Below, in pieces: positions 15,901 to 24,070 of a DNA stretch of 64,000 nt. Source of the DNA: Geobacillus thermoleovorans. Lineage in GTDB: Bacteria > Bacillota > Bacilli > Bacillales > Anoxybacillaceae. The notes below the pieces were generated by a model. That model did not search any database. It was not told where the DNA came from and saw nothing but the letters and a program-made list of their open reading frames with translations. The stretch covers positions 1,405,001 through 1,469,000 of the forward strand of contig NZ_CP014335.1 of assembly GCF_001610955.1 (NCBI RefSeq), read 5' to 3'. How positions within the stretch are numbered: the stretch's first letter is position 1; the number at the start of each line of letters is the position of its first letter. The position numbers and the translations under genes were made by a program.

Positions 15901-17785
15901 AGCTCATTACAAATGTTTAGTCGATTACAATCCGCATCTTGTGTTGTCTGCTGACCTTAAGGGAGAAATTGTAAGCATCAATCCAAAGGCGATGGAGATC
16001 CTGCATGTTCATCAAGATGCACCGTTGACCAGTTTATACGACCTATTTTATGAGCATGATGATGAAAAAATTGATGAATGCTTAAGAAAAGTAGAAAAAG
16101 GTCAATCATGTTTCTTTAAGGCTTCAGTGAAAACGTCTCGGGAAGAAAGAGTCATCATGGAGTTTACTTTTATTCCGATAGTGGAAAAGAAAGATGTCAT
16201 AGGGTTGTTTGTGGTGGGAAAAGATATTACAGAGCTAATAAAATATCAGGAGCGCATCAAAAAAGTGCAACGAGATTTATGGAATGCCATGTGCCAGCAG
16301 CAAGGCATGATTTTTAAATTTGTGAAAAGAGGGGAAAGTTTTATTCATACGTTATGCGGCGGGGAATTACTCAATAATTTCGGCATAGATCCTAAACAAG
16401 TGCTAGGTAAGAGATTACATGATTTTTTACCGGAGCCTATTGCCGATCAAAAAGAACAATATTATCGGTATACATGGGAAACCGGGGAAACATTGTACTA
16501 TGAGGGGAATATAAACGGGATTGATTATTTAGTCAGTTTACGTCCCATAAAAAAAGATGGCAAAGTGATTGAAGTGGTTGGTTCGGCGATCGATATTACA
16601 GAAAGAAAAATGATGGAACAAGAGATGCTGCGGGCAAAAGAGGAGGCGGAGAAGGCCAACCAGGCGAAATCTAATTTAATTTCACGCATGAGCCACGAAA
16701 TTCGAACGCCATTGAACGGAGTGCTAGGGTTCGCCCAATTGTTGGAGATGGATCCTTCCTTAAAGGGCCGGCAGCGGGAGTTTGTGCAAGAAATATTGGG
16801 AGGTGCCCGCCATTTATTAAATTTAATCAACGAAATGTTAGACTTGGCAAGGATCGAAACAGGAAGGCTGCCCTTAACTTATGATGTAGTCCATCCAGAC
16901 GACATTATTAAAGAAAGCATTAAATTAGTCGAACCGTTAGCCAATAAGAAAAACATCGACATTCAAGCTCGATCGAGCTTCAGTGAACAAGTGTATTTAT
17001 ACACAGATGCGACGAGAGTGAGACAAGTGTTATTAAACTTGCTTGACAATGCCATTAAATACAATCGTGATGGCGGTACCGTCCTCATTGAAGGGAAATA
17101 TGATCAGGAAAAAGTGGTTATACATGTAAAAGATAATGGGATAGGCATCCCGGATGAAGAACAAGAAAATATCTTTGAACCATTTTATCGCATAAAAGGC
17201 ACTCATGTCGACGGCAATGGCATTGGGCTCGCTTTTGTCAAGCAGATTATCCGTCTTTTGGGCGGCACGATTGAGGTGAAAAGCAAGTTGGGCGTGGGAA
17301 GCGACTTTTCGTTCAGTCTTCCGGCTGTCAGTTATTTTCACAGCTGGCCGCATTCATCACGAAACAAACCGGTGAATCAGGAGAGGCTATTGAAGCTTGG
17401 AAACAAAAAAATTTTATACATCGAAGATCATATATCCAACTTGAAACTGTTGGAGCATATCTTGAAGCCGTTTCCCAATCTTTTGTTAACGTTTGCCTGC
17501 AATGGCGGCGAAGGCTTGCAAAAGGCTATCAGTGGCTGGTTTGATTTGATTCTCATCGATATTCATCTCCCAGATATAAGCGGATATACGGTGTTGGAAA
17601 TGTTGCAAAGCGATGAACGAACAAAGCATATTCCGATGATTGCGCTCAGTGCCAATGCGGTACCAAAAGAGATTGAAAGGGCTTTAAAAGCAGGATTTAC
17701 GGATTACATGACAAAACCGTTGGAGGTAAACGTGTTTCTTGAAAAACTAATACACATATGGGAGGAAAAGCGCCCTCATAAGTAA
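15851..17785 (+). CDS. PAS-PAS hybrid histidine kinase with receiver domain
   Basis: Two PAS modules (about residues 20-130 and 145-255) precede a HisKA domain, with the phosphorylated His282 in SRMSHEIRTPLNG. The ATPase domain follows (NLLDNAIKYN, DNGIGIPDEE, GNGIGLAFVKQI). A C-terminal receiver runs from about residue 516, with a likely acceptor Asp in LILIDIHLPD near 570 and the conserved Lys in DYMTKPLE. All catalytic positions look intact. The frame can begin at TTG 15851 or GTG 15869, but neither has a Shine-Dalgarno site. Translation probably enters from the MHYT frame across the A10 run: removing one A joins the two frames exactly. Codons are more AT-rich than in flanking genes. Confidence 0.88.
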   Translation: MLISNGVKFCEKKNFTEAHYKCLVDYNPHLVLSADLKGEIVSINPKAMEILHVHQDAPLTSLYDLFYEHDDEKIDECLRKVEKGQSCFFKASVKTSREERVIMEFTFIPIVEKKDVIGLFVVGKDITELIKYQERIKKVQRDLWNAMCQQQGMIFKFVKRGESFIHTLCGGELLNNFGIDPKQVLGKRLHDFLPEPIADQKEQYYRYTWETGETLYYEGNINGIDYLVSLRPIKKDGKVIEVVGSAIDITERKMMEQEMLRAKEEAEKANQAKSNLISRMSHEIRTPLNGVLGFAQLLEMDPSLKGRQREFVQEILGGARHLLNLINEMLDLARIETGRLPLTYDVVHPDDIIKESIKLVEPLANKKNIDIQARSSFSEQVYLYTDATRVRQVLLNLLDNAIKYNRDGGTVLIEGKYDQEKVVIHVKDNGIGIPDEEQENIFEPFYRIKGTHVDGNGIGLAFVKQIIRLLGGTIEVKSKLGVGSDFSFSLPAVSYFHSWPHSSRNKPVNQERLLKLGNKKILYIEDHISNLKLLEHILKPFPNLLLTFACNGGEGLQKAISGWFDLILIDIHLPDISGYTVLEMLQSDERTKHIPMIALSANAVPKEIERALKAGFTDYMTKPLEVNVFLEKLIHIWEEKRPHK

Positions 17786-17795
17786 GGGGCATTTT
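17772..17795 (+). terminator. Weak terminator at the kinase 3' end
   Basis: GCCCT and AGGGGC flank a short loop that includes the TAA stop, followed by ATTTTT. The stem is only about 5 bp, so the call is tentative. Confidence 0.45.
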
Positions 17796-17944
17796 TGCAT
17801 TTTATGACAAAAAATAACGAAAACGAGAGTTGAACATGCCGTAAAAAGTCGAAAAAAAGGTTTTATATGTCCTTTTGTGTGCTTCTAAAGTCTGTATAGA
17901 TGCTTCATGTGCGAGAATGGAGTTAGACAGGTACATGAAAAAAA

Positions 17945-17968
17945 GGTTAAGGTTAAAACAAAAGGTAT
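17945..17968 (+). promoter_or_regulatory. Candidate SigB-type promoter for the 13-gene signalling operon
   Basis: GGTTAA (17945-17950) and AGGTAT (17963-17968) are 12 bases apart, each one mismatch from the SigB elements GTTTAA and GGGTAT. Transcription would begin about 60 bases before the GTG of the EAL gene. No convincing sigma-A pair was found in this 250-base gap. The match is short and needs experimental support. Confidence 0.35.
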
Positions 17969-18037
17969 ATTAGGTTAATTGCCCCATTCATCGGTGGTGT
18001 TTATAGGATTAAATGACTATGGAAGGATAGTGAAAGC

Positions 18038-18754
18038 GTGATCCCGGTCTCTATCAGAGAAATGATCGACAAACGACAGTTTGAACATGTTTACCAGCCG
18101 CTGTGGGACTTGTTTAACTGGAGCATCTTTGGATATGAATCGCTGTTGCGGGTAAACGGGATCAATAACGTTGAGCATCTTTTTCAAAAGGCTCGGGAGG
18201 AAGGATGTTTATACGAACTCGATCTCGCACTGCTGGAAAGTTCCATCTTTCAGTTTCCTTTTTTAGAGAATAAGGGAAGGCTGCTTTTTTTGAATGTATA
18301 TCCCTCTACTATTTTGCATCATGAATTTAAACCGTTTTTGGAAAGAGTAGTTGAACGCTTTCCGTATATTGAAAACCGAATTGTGTTCGAATTGAACGAG
18401 ACAAAAGAAGAAGAGGGTATATGGAAGGATGGAGAGTTAAAAGCAGCTATAGAGTTGATGAGAGGGTATGGTTTTTACATTGCTATTGACGATGTTGGCA
18501 AAGGGGCATCGACCTTGCAAAAAATTATTGAATTGCAGCCTGATTATGTGAAGTTGGATCGGTACTTTGCTCAAGGGCTGGCAGCCAATGAAGAAAAACA
18601 AAAAATGGTCAGTTTGTTGGCAAGCTACTGCGGCCGCAAAATGGTGCTCGTTTTAGAGGGAATTGAGGAAGAAGTGGATCTCGCCCAAGCGAAGCTTTTG
18701 AGAGTGCCGGCAGCGCAAGGGTATCTTTTAGGAAAACCGGGTAAGTTAACATAA
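18038..18754 (+). CDS. Stand-alone EAL domain protein (c-di-GMP phosphodiesterase)
   Basis: 238 residues, a single EAL domain with no sensor part. The signature is ESL rather than EAL (GYESLLRVNG, Glu34 kept). The other catalytic positions are present: Asn in LFLNVYP, Glu in VFELNET, the Asp pair in AIDDVGKGAS, Lys in VKLDRYF and Glu in LVLEGIEEE. It should therefore be able to hydrolyse c-di-GMP to pGpG with two metal ions, although the altered motif leaves room for a binding role. The start is GTG 18038, with GGAAGGA 10 bases upstream. It is the first gene of a tightly packed 13-gene operon. Confidence 0.85.
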   Translation: MIPVSIREMIDKRQFEHVYQPLWDLFNWSIFGYESLLRVNGINNVEHLFQKAREEGCLYELDLALLESSIFQFPFLENKGRLLFLNVYPSTILHHEFKPFLERVVERFPYIENRIVFELNETKEEEGIWKDGELKAAIELMRGYGFYIAIDDVGKGASTLQKIIELQPDYVKLDRYFAQGLAANEEKQKMVSLLASYCGRKMVLVLEGIEEEVDLAQAKLLRVPAAQGYLLGKPGKLT

Positions 18755-18786
18755 GCAAAACATCAATGTTGGCAGGTGTATAAATA

Positions 18787-19608
18787 TTGCTTTACTTAAC
18801 ACGTACAATTGCATTTTCGGCAGCACACCGGTATTGGATTGAGGATTGGAGTGTGGAAAAAAATAAAGCTGTTTTTGGCCTATGCAGCAACTTGAACGGG
18901 CATGGCCATGATTATCAGCTTGACGTGACGGTAAAAGGGCTTGTCAATCCGCTCACCGGTATTGTCGTTAATATCACTCAAGTCGATGCCATTATGAAAG
19001 AAGTAGTTTCTGCCGAATTAGACGGAAAATTTCTCAATCAAGAACATCCATATTTTCAAACACATATTCCGACGACTGAGATGATGGTCACGTACATTTG
19101 GGATGTTTTGCAAGGAAAATTTAGCTGCTGTCAACTTTGCAAAGTGAAACTGCAGGAAAATGAGACGCTTTATGCAGTCAAGGAGGAACAAGAGTTGGTC
19201 CAATTGACGAGAAGGTACTATTTCAGCAGCGCCCATCGGTTGCATAGCGATCAATTGACTAATGAAGAAAACCAAAGGTTATTTGGCAAGTGCAATAATC
19301 GTTACGGCCACGGCCACAATTATTGTCTGGAAGTCACTGTAATCGGAAAACCCGATCCGATTACTGGGATGGTGGTAAACTTAGCGGAATTAGATGAAAT
19401 TGTAAATAGGGAGGTTTTAGTGAAATTTGATCATAAACATCTTAACCTGGATACAGATGAATTTAAGCAAATCAACCCGACGGCAGAGAATATAGTGATC
19501 GTCATTTGGGAGCTTCTTGCCCCGCATCTTTCGTCTCTTTATAAAATTGGACTATGGGAGACACAGAAGAACTATTTTGAATATTTCGGACCGCATAAGG
19601 AGAAGTAA
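18787..19608 (+). CDS. Tandem 6-pyruvoyl/6-carboxy-tetrahydropterin synthase (two PTPS domains)
   Basis: 273 residues containing two PTPS/QueD domains in a row (about 1-135 and 140-270). The first has His14, Cys33 and the His39/His41 pair in NGHGHDYQ. The second has His150, Cys169 and His175/His177 in YGHGHNY. These are the zinc triad and active-site cysteine. The second domain keeps the Asp215-His216 dyad (FDHKHLN) and a pterin-binding Glu258. The first has Asp79-Gly80, so it has lost the catalytic His. The enzyme class converts dihydroneopterin triphosphate to pyruvoyl- or carboxy-tetrahydropterin. The start is TTG 18787. No queuosine genes are nearby. The SDR gene following by 4 bases suggests a reduced pterin product. 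Confidence 0.88.
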   Translation: MLYLTRTIAFSAAHRYWIEDWSVEKNKAVFGLCSNLNGHGHDYQLDVTVKGLVNPLTGIVVNITQVDAIMKEVVSAELDGKFLNQEHPYFQTHIPTTEMMVTYIWDVLQGKFSCCQLCKVKLQENETLYAVKEEQELVQLTRRYYFSSAHRLHSDQLTNEENQRLFGKCNNRYGHGHNYCLEVTVIGKPDPITGMVVNLAELDEIVNREVLVKFDHKHLNLDTDEFKQINPTAENIVIVIWELLAPHLSSLYKIGLWETQKNYFEYFGPHKEK

Positions 19609-19612
19609 AAAC

Positions 19613-20332
19613 ATGTTTGATATGAAGGCATTAAAAGGAAAAAACATTGTTATTACGGGGGCAAGTCGCGGCATTGGGTATGAAACGGCGAAACAACTAG
19701 CAAAACTTGGATCTAATTTAGCGTTAGGCAGCCGGACGATAAAACAGATGAGCCCAGAACAGTTCAGCAGTTACGGGAATGTTTTCTTGGCGGAAGTGGA
19801 CGTTGCTGACGAACGTTCAGTCAAAGATTTTGTATGCGATGTGGTTAGCACGTTAGGCTCGGTCGATGCCTTGATTAACAGCGCGGGGGTCGGAACGTTT
19901 GCGAATGTGCTCGATTCACAGACCGATGAGTTTGATACGATGATATCGGTGAATTTAAGAGGAACGTATTTATGCTGCAAACATTTTGGGCGGCATATGG
20001 TGGAGCGGAGAAAAGGAAGAATTTTAAATATGGTATCCGTCGCGGGCGTCACCGCAATTCCAGGATGTGGAGGGTACTGCGCCTCGAAGTTTGGAGTGCT
20101 CGGTTTAACGAAGGTGCTTCAGTCGGAGTTAAGAGCCCAAGGTGTATATGTTTCCGCCGTCATTCCTGGGGCGGTAAGAAGCAGTTTTTGGGATCGTATC
20201 GACCATCAACTGGATGTCAAGCAAATGATTCCAGTTGAAACATTAGCGAAGCATATTGTTTACATGCTTGCCCAACCGGAAGATGCCTTGATCGACGAAA
20301 TCGTCATTACCCCGCCTCTTGGAATATTATAG
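19613..20332 (+). CDS. SDR-family NAD(P)H oxidoreductase (pteridine/sepiapterin reductase candidate)
   Basis: A classical short-chain dehydrogenase of 239 residues. The cofactor motif TGASRGIGYETAKQL lies near the N-terminus; NSAGVG is the NNAG-type motif; the catalytic Ser is in MVSVAG and the YxxxK pair in GYCASKFG. The Arg after the first strand of the dinucleotide fold (GSRT) suggests NADP. The start is ATG 19613 with AAGGAGAAG upstream, 4 bases after the PTPS gene. Position beside a pterin synthase points to reduction of a pyruvoyl- or oxo-tetrahydropterin, as sepiapterin reductase does. A 3-ketoacyl reductase acting with the carrier protein of this operon is the main alternative. Confidence 0.85.
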   Translation: MFDMKALKGKNIVITGASRGIGYETAKQLAKLGSNLALGSRTIKQMSPEQFSSYGNVFLAEVDVADERSVKDFVCDVVSTLGSVDALINSAGVGTFANVLDSQTDEFDTMISVNLRGTYLCCKHFGRHMVERRKGRILNMVSVAGVTAIPGCGGYCASKFGVLGLTKVLQSELRAQGVYVSAVIPGAVRSSFWDRIDHQLDVKQMIPVETLAKHIVYMLAQPEDALIDEIVITPPLGIL

Positions 20333-20345
20333 GAGAGAAGGTGGG

Positions 20346-21347
20346 ATGGTGGCGAAACTGTTTAAAAGCTTCTTTCGTCGCTCCGATGAAGAAACGGCCT
20401 CTTTTCCCTTGTTTTGCATGCCTGAGCTGCCGCTGCCGGAGTTGTTACATCGAACGAAACGAGCGTTTCTTGCTAGAAAACTAGGCCAATATATTGGGAT
20501 TAGGGCACGGGGTGTGGATCGTTTCTTTTATGAATCGCTAGCCACGAAAACATTTAAAAATAACAAGAAAGACTTGGAAAGTTATGTCCTTTATTTAAGT
20601 GAATTGATGCTCGAGTGGGGCGAGAATGGACAGGATATTCAACAAGAAATAAAGGAGTTAAACGAAACAGCCATTTTCACTAATGCCATGTTAAAAGCGT
20701 ATGACATATACAAGGATGAGCTGTTTGGCCGCCCTGCGCATTCCTGTTCTTGTCAGCCAAAATGCAATGTTCGTGATATTGATGAGAAAAAGTGGGAAAT
20801 ATACCGCGATGTGATGCACGCCGCCACTCAAGGGAAATTTCTGCTCGTTAAGGAGGAAGAAGTGGGGCGGCTTGAACAAGGAACGATCATTTGCCGGGCC
20901 GGAATCCGCTCCCGCTCAGACATTCCGAAATGCAGGGAGTTGGCCAAGCAGGCGTTTGAAGCTCTCGGCGTTGGCCCATTGGCCCTTGTCAGCTGGTTGC
21001 TTGCCGTCTCCGAAGCAGTGACAAATGTCATTAAACATGCGGAATGGGGAGAAATGTCGCTGATCCAGGACAAGGCAAGCAAGGAGTTGCGGTTGATTGT
21101 GAAGGACCAAGGACCTGGATTCCCGATGAAGGAACTTCCGAAAATGGTGCTTCTATCCGGATATTCAACAAAGAAATCGCTTGGTCAGGGATTTACGTTA
21201 ATCATGAGAATAGCCCAAAAAGTGTTTCTATCTACTTCCTCGCAAGGTTCCGTGCTTGTTTTAGTTTTTTACGCCGAGGAGGGAGCCAATGTCAACGGAT
21301 TGCTTAAAGACGATGCAAAAAACGATCATCGCCGCCAAGTGGATTGA
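20346..21347 (+). CDS. RsbT/SpoIIAB-like ATPase with unknown N-terminal Cys-containing region
   Basis: 333 residues. The C-terminal 120 carry a GHKL ATPase fold of the anti-sigma/switch-kinase type: AVSEAVTNVIKHAEWGE (N box), VKDQGPGFPMKEL (G1 box) and GYSTKKSLGQGF (ATP lid), the last resembling RsbT. The first 200 residues match nothing I know and contain SCSCQPKC around residues 135-141, a possible metal or redox site. In partner switching such ATPases phosphorylate STAS proteins or are held by them; two STAS genes and a PP2C gene follow in the operon. No sigma factor gene is adjacent. The end overlaps the hydrolase gene by 59 bases. Confidence 0.8.
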   Translation: MVAKLFKSFFRRSDEETASFPLFCMPELPLPELLHRTKRAFLARKLGQYIGIRARGVDRFFYESLATKTFKNNKKDLESYVLYLSELMLEWGENGQDIQQEIKELNETAIFTNAMLKAYDIYKDELFGRPAHSCSCQPKCNVRDIDEKKWEIYRDVMHAATQGKFLLVKEEEVGRLEQGTIICRAGIRSRSDIPKCRELAKQAFEALGVGPLALVSWLLAVSEAVTNVIKHAEWGEMSLIQDKASKELRLIVKDQGPGFPMKELPKMVLLSGYSTKKSLGQGFTLIMRIAQKVFLSTSSQGSVLVLVFYAEEGANVNGLLKDDAKNDHRRQVD

Positions 21348-22314
21348 TGGTTTTTGGGACCGATGGATTGTCCATGGGGTGGAGAAGGACGATATTTCTT
21401 CGATCCGCTCTTTTTTGGTCGATAAAGAAAGCTGGGTGGAAACATGGGGGGCGCTCGCCCGTTCATGGGCTGAAAGAGCGGTGAGTTTGCCGGCTGCGGA
21501 GGCGGAAACCGCTTGGCGGAAGGCGAGCCTTTATTACCATTTGGCGCAATGGATCATCCCGGAACGGAATGAGGAAAAGAAGGAATGGCTGTTAAAAAGC
21601 TTGCAAGCCGCCCGCATAGCTGATGAGCTGTCGCCGCTCGAAACTCATTACGTCCAACTCGATGTGGAGGGTAAGACGTGTTTTGGAAGGGTTCGGCTGC
21701 CCGTTAAGGCCAAAGGGGCGGTCATTATCATCAATCCGCTTGATTCAACGAAAGAAGAACTTTTCACATATGAGGACGATTTTTTGCAAAACGGGTTTGT
21801 GACTGTCAGTTTTGACGGCCCTGGCCAAGGCGAAACGTATGTGCATAGCGGCTTAAAAGGCGCCGCCGGGCGTTGGGAGCAGTTTATTCATTTATTGATC
21901 GACTGGACATCTTCGCACTTTTCGCTGCCGATTTGCGTATTTGGCACCAGCTCTGGCGCTTCTTGGGCCATTTACAGCAGCGGCCATCCGAAAGTGAGAA
22001 AAGTGGCGGCTGTTTCTCCAGCGTTCGAGAGTAAAGAAATTCAGCTGCCTGCCTATTTTGTTGAGAGGGTACAGTTTGTCAGCGAAGAAAAGGGGTCGGT
22101 TTGGCTCCCACAGTTAGAAAGGACAACGTTTCGCCATCCGGTTTTGCTTGTGCATGGAAAACGGGATACTATGGTGCCAAGCGAGCACATTTATCGCCTA
22201 TATGATCGGTTGCCCGTTGGAAAACAACTGCTCGAATTCGACGATGAAGGACATTGTTGCAATTATAAACTGCACTATATTCGCGGATATGCCGCATCAT
22301 GGTTTCAAGAATAG
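21289..22314 (+). CDS. Alpha/beta hydrolase (FrsA / esterase-like)
   Basis: 341 residues. An all-helical N-terminal 115 residues precede an alpha/beta-hydrolase core. The nucleophile is in CVFGTSSGASWAIY (GTSSG, serine near 222), the acid is in VHGKRDTMVP and the histidine in DDEGHCCNYK, giving a full Ser-Asp-His triad. The helical cap before the core recalls FrsA and 2,6-dihydropseudooxynicotine hydrolase. It begins inside the end of the ATPase gene with GAGGAGGGAG just upstream. Followed by a carrier protein and an acyl-AMP ligase, it may release or transfer an acyl group (type II thioesterase-like). The substrate is unknown. Confidence 0.82.
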   Translation: MSTDCLKTMQKTIIAAKWIDGFWDRWIVHGVEKDDISSIRSFLVDKESWVETWGALARSWAERAVSLPAAEAETAWRKASLYYHLAQWIIPERNEEKKEWLLKSLQAARIADELSPLETHYVQLDVEGKTCFGRVRLPVKAKGAVIIINPLDSTKEELFTYEDDFLQNGFVTVSFDGPGQGETYVHSGLKGAAGRWEQFIHLLIDWTSSHFSLPICVFGTSSGASWAIYSSGHPKVRKVAAVSPAFESKEIQLPAYFVERVQFVSEEKGSVWLPQLERTTFRHPVLLVHGKRDTMVPSEHIYRLYDRLPVGKQLLEFDDEGHCCNYKLHYIRGYAASWFQE

Positions 22315-22326
22315 CGGGGGATATCG

Positions 22327-22566
22327 ATGGGGTTTTCTGACTTTTGCCAATTGATTGCTGAAGAGGCAAAAGTGCCGGTGGAGCAAGTAACCGCCGAATC
22401 TTCGTTTCAAAATGACTTAGGGGTTGATTCGTTGCAACTTGTTCATTTGCTTGTCGTATTGGCTGAAAAGCTTCAGTTAGAAATTGGGCAAATTCCTCAC
22501 GATTTGGACTTCCGAACCGTTGGTGGACTGTACAAGTCGTTAGTTGGGAAAGGAGAAATAATATGA
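22327..22566 (+). CDS. Acyl carrier protein
   Basis: A 79-residue four-helix carrier domain. The phosphopantetheine attachment site is the Ser in NDLGVDSLQLVHLL, the standard DSL motif. Helix II (QLVHLLVVLAEKLQLEIGQI) and the closing VGGLYKSL fit the fold. It differs from housekeeping AcpP, which would be encoded with fabD/fabG, so it serves a dedicated pathway. The gene overlaps the ligase start by 4 bases (ATGA), so carrier and loading enzyme are probably made in equal amounts. The acyl group it holds is unknown. Confidence 0.92.
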   Translation: MGFSDFCQLIAEEAKVPVEQVTAESSFQNDLGVDSLQLVHLLVVLAEKLQLEIGQIPHDLDFRTVGGLYKSLVGKGEII

Positions 22567-24050
22567 GCCAGCTATACAAATGGATATTTGAGGAAGGGAA
22601 AAACGAAGATGTTCATAAGACGATTTTAACGTCGCAAACGGGCAGCTATTCGCTAGACGATATACGGCAGGAAGTAAACAAATACTGTTCTCTCCTGACG
22701 CAGCTCGGCCCCGTCCAAAGAAAAAGAGTAGCGTTTATGATTCCATATGCTTCCAGTTTCCTTAGTTTACTGTTGGCCGTTAACCGCCTCGGAGCGGTTG
22801 CTGTGCCGATCAGTCCGTTTTTAAGAAGCGAAGATTTATCCCGCTTGCTCGAATTCATAAATCCGCATGTGATTTTGACCATCAGGCAACATCAAAATTT
22901 TCAATTTTTCAATGCCGTTTCCCAATGGGCTCATGGCACGGGAGAGGAAACGATCATTTATGATTCGGTAAAAGGGGATCATTGGAAAGCAACGGTCGTT
23001 GCCGGGATGCCTAAGCCGGTTGAAAGCGAGCCTGTTGACATCATTGCGTGTACGTCAGGGAGCACTGGGGTCCCAAAAGGGGTGATGGTTGATTTCAACT
23101 TTATCCAATTTGGCGATGCAGCGTTATCTGCTGCGCTGTCTCTTTCTGCATCGGACAAAGTGCTTGGGATAGTTCCGTTTTCAGGATTATTCGGGCTATG
23201 TTTAATGGTAGTATCGATCAAAAAACGGCTGCATTTTGTTGCTACTGAATCATTTCACTTTCCCGATATCATTCGACTGTTGCACACCCATCCTGTCAAT
23301 AAGTTGGTGACAAGCCCGTCACTATTTCGATCGCTGTACTTGTTGGCGAAAAAACCGGTGCTCGAGCCGCTCGAGCTCATCGGGTTGGCGGGGGAGAGGA
23401 TTACGGCCGATTTTATCGAAGCCGTGCGGCCGATTGACCATTGCCGCATCATAAGCATATATGGCTTGACGGAGATTGGCGGTGTGATGTTTAGCAAAAA
23501 CGATGTTCGCCAAGGAATGGATTGGGAATTAGTTCCAGGGGTTGAGGCGGCCATCGTCAATGCTCCGGACAAAAGGGAGATCGGTGAATTGGTCGTCAAG
23601 ACGCCTAACGGATTTTTAGGATATTATCAGCGCCCGGATTTAACGCAGGAAGCCTACCGGGATGGATGGTTTTATACCGGAGATGTAGCGCGGATGACAG
23701 AAAGCGGGGCGATTGAAATCGTCGGCCGCAAAAAAGAAATGATTAAAAAAGGTGGGCAACAGGTGATTCCGGGAGAGATCGAGAGTTTGTTGGCCAGTCA
23801 TCCGAGCATTTTTGCGGCAGCGGTTGTGGGGATTCCTCATCCAATTTTTGGAGAGCAAATTGTCGCCTTCGTTGTTCCGAAAGAACATGTAAGCGATACG
23901 AATCTTTACTCATTTTGCCGCGAGCGGCTCGCTTCTTATAAAGTGCCCGATCATATTTTCACCATCGATGAGATCCCGGTCAGCCAAGGGAAGGCCGATA
24001 AAGTCAAATTGCAGCAGTTGGCGACGAAGCGGATTGCTGCCCGTGAATAG
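22563..24050 (+). CDS. AMP-dependent acyl ligase (acyl-ACP/CoA synthetase)
   Basis: 495 residues of the ANL superfamily. The P-loop-like motif is ACTSGSTGVPKGVMV, the aromatic motif SIYGLTEIGG, the hinge region GDVARMTESGAIEIVGRKKE, and the C-terminal lysine region is PVSQGKADKVK. It activates a carboxylic acid as acyl-AMP and passes it to a thiol. Overlap with the carrier-protein gene argues that the thiol is the phosphopantetheine arm rather than free CoA. The acid specificity cannot be read. Its size is near the lower end for the family, like aryl- or medium-chain-acid ligases. The start has GGGAAAGGAG upstream. Confidence 0.9.
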   Translation: MSQLYKWIFEEGKNEDVHKTILTSQTGSYSLDDIRQEVNKYCSLLTQLGPVQRKRVAFMIPYASSFLSLLLAVNRLGAVAVPISPFLRSEDLSRLLEFINPHVILTIRQHQNFQFFNAVSQWAHGTGEETIIYDSVKGDHWKATVVAGMPKPVESEPVDIIACTSGSTGVPKGVMVDFNFIQFGDAALSAALSLSASDKVLGIVPFSGLFGLCLMVVSIKKRLHFVATESFHFPDIIRLLHTHPVNKLVTSPSLFRSLYLLAKKPVLEPLELIGLAGERITADFIEAVRPIDHCRIISIYGLTEIGGVMFSKNDVRQGMDWELVPGVEAAIVNAPDKREIGELVVKTPNGFLGYYQRPDLTQEAYRDGWFYTGDVARMTESGAIEIVGRKKEMIKKGGQQVIPGEIESLLASHPSIFAAAVVGIPHPIFGEQIVAFVVPKEHVSDTNLYSFCRERLASYKVPDHIFTIDEIPVSQGKADKVKLQQLATKRIAARE

Positions 24051-24070
24051 CAGGCGAAGGAGTTGGATGG

